Notes under the pieces: model-generated | The model's input: only the letters and a program-made list of their open reading frames with translations | The model's database searches: none | Told to the model about the DNA's origin: nothing | Assembly (NCBI GenBank): GCA_050309435.1 | Contig: JBNRMJ010000026.1 | Span: forward strand, 1 to 29,237 | DNA: 29,237 nt | Direction: 5' to 3' | DNA from: CAYXVJ01 sp050309435 | Lineage (GTDB): Bacteria > Bacillota > Clostridia > Saccharofermentanales > Fastidiosipilaceae | Made by a program: the position numbers and the translations under genes | Shown: piece after piece, positions 8,901-14,966 of the stretch | Position numbering within the stretch: the first letter of the stretch is position 1 | How the letters are laid out: every line of letters starts with the position of its first letter

Positions 8901-9095
8901 CACCCGGTCCCTACACGAGTCAGCGAACTGGCTTCCCGCCAGAAGACACTCGTGAAGATCGACAAGCAGTCCGATTACCGCAAGTCTCAGGAGAACCCCG
9001 ATATCTTGCGTCTGTATGATGACTTCTACGGCGAGCCCAACTCCGAGCTGGCACATCACCTGCTGCATACCAGATACACAAACCGAAAGAAATAA
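5913..9095 (+). CDS. hydA: [FeFe]-hydrogenase large subunit fused to a GltD/NfnL-like NAD(P)H oxidoreductase
   Basis: This 1060-residue protein joins modules usually found on separate chains. In order: a [2Fe-2S] domain (Cys 45, 57, 60, 76); a GltD-type N-terminal Fe-S domain with cysteines at 112, 116, 120 and 155-167; a GltD/NfnL-like flavoprotein (about 205-520) with dinucleotide motifs GSGPAG (212-217) and GGGNTA (342-347); a small Cys cluster (583, 586, 588, 594); two [4Fe-4S] motifs (Cys 633-643 and 676-686); the H-cluster domain with TSCCPGW (782-788), PCMAKK (839-844) and MACPGGC (985-991); and a small-subunit-like tail ending HLLHTRY. C785, C840, C987 and C991 should hold the H-cluster and C784 the proton relay. 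It probably couples NAD(P)H to H2 in the cytoplasm. Start ATG follows GGAGG by six bases. M-to-V before the second motif and GAGHP after the third are departures from consensus. Confidence 0.95.
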   Translation: MKSIEHIESLKRVEVTIDGQVREVYEGLTILQALQEENIYVPHLCYDIRLERANGNCGLCIVELHEKDRVRDVKACQTPISAGMTIVTKNGRLKDYRKLRLEQLLSDHNADCTAPCVNTCPAGIDIQSYLAQVAMGNFHTALQIIKDSNPFPSACGRVCPHPCEAACRRELVDSAVGINHVKRFVADLDLDSENPWMPTPAEKSGKRIAVVGSGPAGLTAAYYSALMGHEVTVFERLPQPGGMLRYGIPEYRLPKAQLDREIDQIRRAGVEIRCNQALGGQLRLEELKNEYDAVFLGIGSWRATALQITGETLPGVWLGIRYLEEVTRGREIELGEHVVVVGGGNTAIDCARTALRQGAGKVSLVYRRTRKEMPAEEIEIVDALEEGIEMHFLSAPLGITLDENGRKQLQIQKMELGEPDRSGRRRPVPIEGSEYYMPVDTVISAVGQSTDTQFLYNDLPLGLNRWGDIDIDGRRFMTNEAGIFAGGDCVTGPATVVQAVGAGRHAAKAMDSWLRTGEAKPAAIDYSCNRGSLEDLPQDEFAALPRLARLPVPSRPVESRIDSFIEVELTMDEASAIAEASRCLKCGCSARKNCHLRNEATAHEIEFEMPIHERPFFPIEADHPYIIRDMNKCIACGRCIAVCKEVEGPDVLGYHIKEGRLVVTTKDGGPLSETDCVSCGQCVDACPCGALDYRREHPAVFKALHNPEKTVVAFVAPAVRSVISAEYGVSSEEVAPFMAGLLKGIGFDKVFDFTFAADLTILEETSEFLGRVKGGGQMPQFTSCCPGWVNFVEKRYPELIPKLSTCKSPQQMMGVTVKEHYAKLAGIDRENLYVVSIVPCMAKKTEAARPEFTSETGNRDVDAVLTTTELLDIVKLTRFDINTVVPQDFDEPYKRVSGAGILFGASGGVAEAALRMAGEILSGQIYAEPLEFEDLRGFEGVKHTEIDINGQIVRVAVISGLANAEPFLKRLVAGEDIGYDLIEIMACPGGCISGAGHPVPTRVSELASRQKTLVKIDKQSDYRKSQENPDILRLYDDFYGEPNSELAHHLLHTRYTNRKK

Positions 9096-9117
9096 GCCAA
9101 GCGATCTCAATCGCACG

Positions 9118-9154
9118 AAAAAGCCGGCAACACGCGTTGCCGGCTTTTATTTTC
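9118..9154. terminator. Bidirectional terminator between hydA and the convergent DUF1697 gene
   Basis: A perfect 13-base stem (9119-9131 pairing with 9136-9148) with a 4-base loop (acgc) is flanked by a T-rich run on each strand (ttttatttt on +, five T on -). It sits 23 bases after hydA and 26 bases before the end of the opposing gene, so it can serve both transcription units. Confidence 0.93.
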
Positions 9155-9174
9155 CTTTGCCTTATGGAGCCGAT

Positions 9175-9729
9175 TCATGACGAGAGTTCGCCTGTATCGA
9201 GCATGGCCAGAATCTTCAAGGCCGTGTTGCGATTACGTACGGTGCAGTGACGGTAGAAATTCGTTTTCGCGAAATCCGAGTAACGGCTTTTCCGATACAT
9301 GGAACGATCCTCGAAAGCCGATGACCAGAAAATTGCCTCCCCGACTCTTTCGATCCGATCGCAGGTTTCATCAACGGCATTGATTTCAGCCAAACCCGAA
9401 TCGAGCTTGTAATCGTCGGTCGAAAACATCATGTTATGCCGCCAGTCTTCTCTGCTTCCCCACCAGGCCGGAGCAGCTGCCAGTATCTCGCGGTAACGCT
9501 TCGCATCGATCGAGCGATACGGAACGGGAAAGCCAAAGACAGTCTCCAGTTGATTGGCGATGGCCTTGTCGTCTTGTTCGAGCGTCGATTCATAGATAAT
9601 ATTTCCCGATGCGCCGATCGTCCGGATTTTACTGCAGCCCATCTCGGAAAAGACTTGCCGCAGATCCGTCATGGACAGCGTGTGATTCCCGCCTACATTG
9701 ATACCGCGCAATAAGCCGATGTATATCAT
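9175..9729 (-). CDS. DUF1697 family protein
   Basis: The 184-residue product begins with the DUF1697 hallmark IGLLRGINVGGN followed by a TDLRQVFSEMG-like segment, and its length is standard for the family. No enzymatic activity is established for DUF1697 to my knowledge, and I assign none. There is no signal peptide or membrane segment, so it should be cytoplasmic. Its ATG overlaps the stop codon of the preceding acetyltransferase gene (ATGA), which indicates that it is the last gene of the GH172-GH116-GNAT operon and probably translated by coupling. It ends just before the bidirectional terminator shared with hydA. DUF1697 genes are often found beside small accessory enzymes, so the link to sugar metabolism here may be incidental. 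Confidence 0.85.
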   Translation of the reverse strand: MIYIGLLRGINVGGNHTLSMTDLRQVFSEMGCSKIRTIGASGNIIYESTLEQDDKAIANQLETVFGFPVPYRSIDAKRYREILAAAPAWWGSREDWRHNMMFSTDDYKLDSGLAEINAVDETCDRIERVGEAIFWSSAFEDRSMYRKSRYSDFAKTNFYRHCTVRNRNTALKILAMLDTGELSS

Positions 9730-10550
9730 TTGTCAAATCCGCCCTCTCTCGTCCACCATGTTTCTTTGGCGTAAGGTACGAAACCGATTTTGTAATAGAA
9801 CTGCTGCGAGGATCCGACATAAGCCGCTTTCGCTCCCCGGTCCCGGCAGCGGCGACAGGCTTCCAGTACAGCGGCCTTCCCCAGGCCCGATTTCCGGTAG
9901 CGGGGATCCGTGGCGACCGGCTCGACGAGCGCTTCATCCGTGCCTTCCAGATGCCACATGCCGCAGTAGGAAACAAACTCGCCGTCGGGTGCTTCACCTT
10001 CATGGTTGAAGCCGTAGTGTAAAATGCGGTTGTACTTTATTAGATCATATTCGTCCTCGAGGCTAAGCAGAGAATATCCCTCTGGTAAAGGCGCTTCCTG
10101 CATAGGCCGATCCAACTCCAGAACGGATACCGGCTCGCTCTCCTGAGTCGGAAAACAGCCCTTTTCTTTCGCCAGGCGCTGCAGCTCCCGGTCCGTGTCC
10201 GGAATCAAGATACGAAGACGGCCGTCCTTTGCCATATTCTGCGTCGCGTATTCCAGCATCTCTTCTTTTAGGTAAAAATAATCAGGATCGATACAAAAAC
10301 GCGCTTCGCCAATTTCTGATTCATAAACCGCCAGAGCCGCGATTTTACCCTCTGCCTCCCAGATGCCGATGCGATCGAGATGTTCTGTGTCCAGATAGCG
10401 CTCGAGGCAAAACATCCAGGCCCAGCGTCCCCAGGGGAAGTTGGGCACGGTCATGCTTTCACGGTTTAGACGCATCAGGAAAGCGTGCACGCGAAGATAG
10501 TCGCCGGTAAAATCGCACTCTCCGCTGTAAGCTCTTAATACTGCTTTCAC
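9726..10550 (-). CDS. GNAT-family N-acetyltransferase, probably tandem GNAT domains
   Basis: The C-terminal half has a clear GNAT fold signature: VEPVATDPRYRKSGLGKAAV holds the acetyl-CoA pyrophosphate-binding motif A (RKSGLGKA, about residues 219-226 from this start), followed by a YKIGFVP motif B strand. The N-terminal half looks like a second, degenerate GNAT domain. Such proteins acetylate an amine with acetyl-CoA; the acceptor is unknown. The start is uncertain. The GTG at 10550 has a strong GGGGAGGG just three bases upstream, closer than ideal; a TTG at 10586, overlapping the end of the glycosidase gene by seven bases, would give 286 residues but has no good ribosome binding site. The gene lies third in the glycosidase operon and overlaps the DUF1697 gene by four bases. 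Confidence 0.82.
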   Translation of the reverse strand: MKAVLRAYSGECDFTGDYLRVHAFLMRLNRESMTVPNFPWGRWAWMFCLERYLDTEHLDRIGIWEAEGKIAALAVYESEIGEARFCIDPDYFYLKEEMLEYATQNMAKDGRLRILIPDTDRELQRLAKEKGCFPTQESEPVSVLELDRPMQEAPLPEGYSLLSLEDEYDLIKYNRILHYGFNHEGEAPDGEFVSYCGMWHLEGTDEALVEPVATDPRYRKSGLGKAAVLEACRRCRDRGAKAAYVGSSQQFYYKIGFVPYAKETWWTREGGFDK

Positions 10551-10579
10551 ATACCCTCCCCGGATCACAAATCGATCGT

Positions 10580-12964
10580 TTAGCAAGACCCCGTCTCGAT
10601 CGTAAGCTTGCTAAGGTCTCCGTAGAGCGTCTCGATACCCGACTCGAGTTCTCCCGTTTCCTTGTTTTTCTTCTGCCAATAAATACCCCAGCCTCTGTCG
10701 CAGGAAAAGAAGCAGCGGAAATTTTCCGGATTGACCTTCGGCGAGAAACTAAGCCTTCCTTCGGGCAGATTCGGCCTGAAACCGGTCAATGCGACATATA
10801 CGCCGAAACTCGCCAGCGATCTGGCATAGTGATGACCGCATTCGACTTCGTTCCAGGGGCTTCGCCTCTTACCGTCGTGGCGTGCCCGGACCGCCGAGAC
10901 GATTTCCAGGGCTTCGTCGATGAATCCTTCTTCCACGAGTAAGGTAGCAACCTGATACTCGATGCCGCTCCAGACCTCGTCACTGTAAACAAAAGGAATT
11001 CGGGGACGACCGCCAAAGGGCCAGCTGCAGAGTAAAAGTCCTTTTTCGTCGTTTAAAGCATAGCTTCGTTGCAGGTTTGTGACCCGGCCGATCTCGTGCT
11101 TGAAGTTATAATCGTAGATTGCTTTCACGGCCGATTTCACATGTTCGGCCGGCAGCACATGCCCCAGATCCAGAAGCGATGCCCAAGTCTGGCCGAGCAA
11201 CTGGTCGGAGAGGAGGCCTTTCCCGTATTGATATTTATAGCGATTGACGTCGTCGATGACTTGCTCGTAGTAAAGTCCGTTAAAACAACTTTCGTCCGTC
11301 AGCTTCGATCCCGCGGCCGCAATCCTGCGGTAGGTTCTGCTCTGCTCGCTCTCGCCGAAGTAATCGGCCATACGCGCGGCCGCTTCCAGTGCCGCATAGT
11401 ATATCGTGTTTGTCAGAGTATTGGGTCCGTGGAAATCGATGTCGTAGGTGTTATGCTGCTTGCTGTCCAGCATGCCGTCGCCGTCTTGATCCCAGACTCG
11501 GGCCGCATAATCGAGCGCCTTCTTGACACCGGGCCATAAGGCTTCGAGGAAGTCCTTGTCCCCGCTGATCAGCCACTCTCTGTACGTGCGGATTACCGCA
11601 CCCAGCTGGCCGTCCGTGGCAGGCGGAAGCTCGAAATCTCTTCCCTCCAGGAATTTATACGCCCGATGCAAGATGCCTCCATCCTCGTCTTGTTCCTCGA
11701 GGAATTCGGCACGTCTGACCGAGCGTTCCAGCTCCGGAAAAAAGTAAGCCATGCTCTGGGCGTAATTCCAGACATGCGTGCAATTGCCATCGCAGCACCC
11801 GGCCTCGTTAAAGCTGCCTTCGAAGCCAAAGAAGCGTCCGTCTTCGCTGCGAAAACATGTCGTGGAGCGAAGCACCGTAAGTGTCGAGGCCACGGCATCG
11901 ATCACGGCTTCCGGCAGGCTGCTCTCATAAAGCGCCCGGCTGAAACTTCGGCTCAAATCGTAAAGCTCGTCATAGTGTTCGAGCACATAGGCGGCGGATT
12001 CGAGCGGATTGCCCCATTTGGCATGGTAGTTTCTGATTATCCGGCGCTCCGGAGGTCGTTTGGCTACTTCCTCCGCGGATAAAAGCTGATTCCATGAATG
12101 AATGCGATTGGGCCGGTACCAGCTGATGATAAAACGCCAGATGGCCGTTTCTCCCGGAGCCAGCCGTTTCTTTTCTCCCAGCGACGAGACCTTGTTCGGA
12201 CTGAAATGAATGGCAAAGGCCTCCCTCGGAACCGACCCTTCCGGATCGAGCTTCCCGTCTTCCGAGAAGTCGTTCCAGAAATCCTGCATACCGTCCCACC
12301 ACTGGCCTTCGCTCCAGTACTCGCGGCTGCCGTCTTTTGTCATATGAGCCGACAAGGCGCGCGGGCTTCGGCAGAGGCGGTTGGTCGATGGACCGAAATT
12401 CATTTTCCCGAAGAAATCGCTGTCGATGTAGTGTGTAATGTTGGTCATGGACGCCGCAATGCTGACTTCTCTCGGGACGCTGTCGCAGTTTCGCACCTTC
12501 CAGTTAAAAATTACCAGCGGCATCCCCGAACGATGTGCATCGGCGGGAATAAAAGGCGTAAAGGCCTCGAGCGATACATCAAGCGGCATCCCTTCGTCTT
12601 TCAGCGTCAAATTGGCAAAGGGATAGCTCACCGAAAATTCAGATGCCTGAAAACGGGGCGCTCCGCGAAATTCCCAGGCATTGTACCCGTGAGAATGTTC
12701 GTAAGGCTCGGGGAAACGCGCCTCCAGGACGTTCGTGGCAGAGCTCCCTTCTCTCCTTTGGCCCGATTCGTTTAGCGCCGCGGAGTTGATGGCGAAAAAA
12801 CTATAAGGCGGTGTAAAGCCCTTGTTGGGGCGATTGAACAATTCAAAGTCACAGAGCCTGCCCCGGGCATCGATCGAGATGTTGCCCGTACCGATTCCGC
12901 CCAGCAGGAAGCGGGCCATCGAATCGCTTTCGTCATAGAATCGTTTCTTATCCCGGATTTTCAT
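10580..12964 (-). CDS. GH116-like glycosidase (GBA2/DUF608 family)
   Basis: The 794-residue protein has the architecture of GH116 enzymes (bacterial beta-glucosidases/xylosidases and human GBA2): an N-terminal beta-sandwich domain starting with the GGIGTGNISID signature (22-32), then an (alpha/alpha)6 barrel from about residue 340. Candidate catalytic residues, by position in family motifs, are E382 (FEGSF) as nucleophile and D508 (NTYDIDF) as acid/base; these are inferred by eye, not by alignment. Also typical are CTHVWNYAQ (395-403) and the late SDEVWSGIEYQ segment (661-671). No signal peptide or anchor is present, so it should act in the cytoplasm on imported glycosides. Its ATG shares a base with the stop of the upstream GH172 gene (TGATG), implying tight coupling. 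The sugar specificity cannot be read from sequence. Confidence 0.88.
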   Translation of the reverse strand: MKIRDKKRFYDESDSMARFLLGGIGTGNISIDARGRLCDFELFNRPNKGFTPPYSFFAINSAALNESGQRREGSSATNVLEARFPEPYEHSHGYNAWEFRGAPRFQASEFSVSYPFANLTLKDEGMPLDVSLEAFTPFIPADAHRSGMPLVIFNWKVRNCDSVPREVSIAASMTNITHYIDSDFFGKMNFGPSTNRLCRSPRALSAHMTKDGSREYWSEGQWWDGMQDFWNDFSEDGKLDPEGSVPREAFAIHFSPNKVSSLGEKKRLAPGETAIWRFIISWYRPNRIHSWNQLLSAEEVAKRPPERRIIRNYHAKWGNPLESAAYVLEHYDELYDLSRSFSRALYESSLPEAVIDAVASTLTVLRSTTCFRSEDGRFFGFEGSFNEAGCCDGNCTHVWNYAQSMAYFFPELERSVRRAEFLEEQDEDGGILHRAYKFLEGRDFELPPATDGQLGAVIRTYREWLISGDKDFLEALWPGVKKALDYAARVWDQDGDGMLDSKQHNTYDIDFHGPNTLTNTIYYAALEAAARMADYFGESEQSRTYRRIAAAGSKLTDESCFNGLYYEQVIDDVNRYKYQYGKGLLSDQLLGQTWASLLDLGHVLPAEHVKSAVKAIYDYNFKHEIGRVTNLQRSYALNDEKGLLLCSWPFGGRPRIPFVYSDEVWSGIEYQVATLLVEEGFIDEALEIVSAVRARHDGKRRSPWNEVECGHHYARSLASFGVYVALTGFRPNLPEGRLSFSPKVNPENFRCFFSCDRGWGIYWQKKNKETGELESGIETLYGDLSKLTIETGSC

Positions 12965-14055
12965 CAGATGACCTCCAGGTAGTCCTTATCGGGTAATTCG
13001 GGGAAAGCTGCGGCCGGCAGGGTCTGATACCAGAAAGAAACCGAGGAGATATCATCTTGGAGAGGCAGATACCTGCCATCGGAACGCCAGCCCAGCGCCT
13101 GGATAGTCACTTTCAAATCGGATTCGAAGCGAATGGGATCCGTGATATGCCAGCGATACATCCCGAAACGAAACTGCGAAGAGTATAAGCTGTCCGGCGT
13201 CAGGACCTGATGCAAACCGGCGTAAGGCGTCGAAAATGCCACATAACGGTCATGCGTTTTCGGATCTTCGAAGTTATACGATCCGCAGAAGTAATCTTCT
13301 GTTCCCGTGCCGCAGATGGTCGGAAACTCGCCGTCGCCGTCCATGTAAAACTTGATTTCGCCTTCACCCCACCAGCCGTTGTTGTTGACGCCCCAGGCCA
13401 TATAGGTTCCGACATACTGGCCTTTTCCCCGGACCCCGTCGAGCAGGACATGAACATCCTTGTACTTCAGCGGATTGCTGCGGCGAAACTGCGCATGGAA
13501 GTAAGCTTCGTCATCGGCCACCGGAGCCAGTACATATGTGATCTGGTAGTACATGACGACAGACTTGTCATCCCGGTTCTCGAGCGTGATACGGGCGTGT
13601 TTCCGGAAAGGCATCGTCCAGTAGCAGTTAAAGGCGCTGCCGGGATTGACGCAGACGGCCAGAGAGCTGAGTTGAGCATATTTACCCCAGCCGGAGCAGA
13701 AGAAATCACCCAGCGGAACCTCGACGGACGGTAAAGTCTCGTCGTCCCAGTACATGCGGATGATGGTGTTTCGCCAGTTCCCGGTCGGAGTCAGCCAGAT
13801 ATGCTGGATTGCGCCGGGCCCTTCGATATCGGCGATTTCCCGGGTCTCGCCGGCAGGAATTCTGATAAAGGGATTCACCTTCCAGCCCCGGCCCAGATCT
13901 CGGGCGGCCGAAGCAGCGAAGCCTTCATCAAGAGTCGCCATGCCGCCTTGGCCCTTTTCCCCGGTGTAGTTTTCCGGGCTGATCGAACGCGTCCTGGCAT
14001 TAGAGAGCCGGCTTAAGGTTCCTAGAGAGTTGTGGATACCATTGAATTCAGTCAT
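12964..14055 (-). CDS. GH172 (DUF2961) family glycoside hydrolase
   Basis: This 363-residue protein matches DUF2961, now glycoside hydrolase family 172, whose studied members act on alpha-fructofuranose linkages (difructose dianhydride I) or on D-arabinofuranose linkages of arabinan. Recognisable segments are GPGAIQHIWLT (79-89), MYWDDE (101-106), the GDFFCSGWG core (116-124) and GWWGEGEIKFYMDGD followed by GTGTEDYF (227-256). E231 or E233 and E253 are the likely catalytic pair, judged from position only. There is no signal peptide; characterised members are also intracellular or lack anchors. The ATG at 14055 follows AGGAG by nine bases. It is the first gene of the operon transcribed from the promoter at 14102-14129 and is coupled to the GH116-like gene. 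Native substrate unknown. Confidence 0.9.
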   Translation of the reverse strand: MTEFNGIHNSLGTLSRLSNARTRSISPENYTGEKGQGGMATLDEGFAASAARDLGRGWKVNPFIRIPAGETREIADIEGPGAIQHIWLTPTGNWRNTIIRMYWDDETLPSVEVPLGDFFCSGWGKYAQLSSLAVCVNPGSAFNCYWTMPFRKHARITLENRDDKSVVMYYQITYVLAPVADDEAYFHAQFRRSNPLKYKDVHVLLDGVRGKGQYVGTYMAWGVNNNGWWGEGEIKFYMDGDGEFPTICGTGTEDYFCGSYNFEDPKTHDRYVAFSTPYAGLHQVLTPDSLYSSQFRFGMYRWHITDPIRFESDLKVTIQALGWRSDGRYLPLQDDISSVSFWYQTLPAAAFPELPDKDYLEVI

Positions 14056-14101
14056 ATGTCATACTCCTTTTGAATATTTCCGATTGAGCCGTACTACGTA
14101 C

Positions 14102-14129
14102 AGTATACAATGCGAAATTTACCAATCAA
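14102..14129 (-). promoter_or_regulatory. Sigma-A promoter of the GH172-GH116-GNAT-DUF1697 operon
   Basis: On the minus strand TTGATT (14124-14129) and TATACT (14102-14107) are separated by 16 bases. Transcription would begin near 14095, about 40 bases before the GH172 start. Just downstream of the -10 lies a GTAC-gta-GTAC element that could serve as an operator, though it is short. Confidence 0.7.
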
Positions 14130-14154
14130 CAAATATGACAACAAACTGCACAAC

Positions 14155-14851
14155 TTATTCGAAACGCAGGTCGATCGAACCCATCCTGACGGATACCTCG
14201 ATAACAGCTTCCGCTGCAGGGTTGATCTGCCGGGCAGATGTCCCCAGGCCCCGCCCGTCGACTCGAATAGAACCGAGCGAGGTTTGCAGATCGTAAGCAA
14301 CTGCGGAGGGATCCTGAGCGAGTTTCAGTTTGATCGAACCCATCGAGCAATTCAGCCGCTGGCGGCCTTTGAATACGGCCGAACCGTCGATCGATCCCAT
14401 GGAAAGATCGTAAGTAGCTTCTGCCAGTTCGCAACCTGTCAGACGTAAAGAGCCCATCGATAAATCAAAATCAGCGAAGCGGGCCGTAACCTCGTCCAGC
14501 GTGGCTCCGGCCTTCTTCGTTGTGAACTTCGGTAATCCGAAGGCCCGAGTCCGTCTCCTCTATCTCCAGTTGGAAGTAAGCGGCATCTCCGGGATTAACC
14601 GCCACCGGATAAGCGAGGGTCGGAGCCTTGACCTTAGCGCTTGCAATCTCCAGGTTTACCAGTCTCAGATCAATATCAAGAAGTTTGTACTGATCGGCCG
14701 ATAGGACCATGACAGCTTCTTTGGTTCGAATGTTTCGTTCCATGCGATATGCCTCCTTTGCGCGCAATCCTTTGCCAATATAATACATCGCCAATAAAAT
14801 GACGAGCCCAAGCAAAAATAAGACCGCTCCTCTTAGCATGAATCGTTTCAT
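14155..14851 (-). pseudogene. Frameshifted membrane-anchored DUF4097-like (beta-solenoid) protein
   Basis: Two consecutive reading frames make sense only as one protein. The first, starting at the ATG at 14851 (GAGG at 14857-14860 upstream), encodes a short charged head, a single membrane helix (about residues 6-27), then a strand-rich extracytoplasmic region, and ends at a TGA near 14471. Near 14505-14512 the second frame takes over; without its own start signal it reads ATLDEVTARFADFDLSMGSL and continues with five turns built around (S/L/R)MGS(I/L)-like or LGSI steps, as in DUF4097 'putative adhesin' proteins. Removing one C from ggccgga on the minus strand would restore a single frame of about 230 residues. 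The second frame has no ribosome binding site before its ATG at 14457. The break may be a real mutation or a sequencing error. The intact protein's role is unknown. Confidence 0.7.
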
Positions 14852-14902
14852 GATTTCCTCAACCCGTTTATGACATAATGTCTGTTTACGATTCTGTTCA
14901 GG

Positions 14903-14908
14903 TATAAT
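14903..14908 (+). promoter_or_regulatory. Possible -10 box of the trpS promoter
   Basis: A perfect TATAAT lies 58 bases before the trpS ATG in an AT-rich divergent region. The sequence 16-18 bases upstream (around tctgtt) is a poor -35, so this is tentative. No T-box leader is present: the whole gap is too short and lacks the conserved T-box element. Confidence 0.35.
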
Positions 14909-14966
14909 ATACACTACTTGCTTTTATATATAGATTAGATATGAGTTAGAAGAAGGTACAAGATTA

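Noticed and set aside
14094..14106. GTAC-gta-GTAC element downstream of the GH172 promoter as an operator
   Set aside because: GTAC is itself a palindrome, so the element is only eleven bases with trivial symmetry; mentioned with the promoter but not claimed.
14915..14966. Possible T-box riboswitch before trpS
   Set aside because: The available leader is about 50 bases, too short for a T-box, and lacks the conserved T-box sequence and a terminator.
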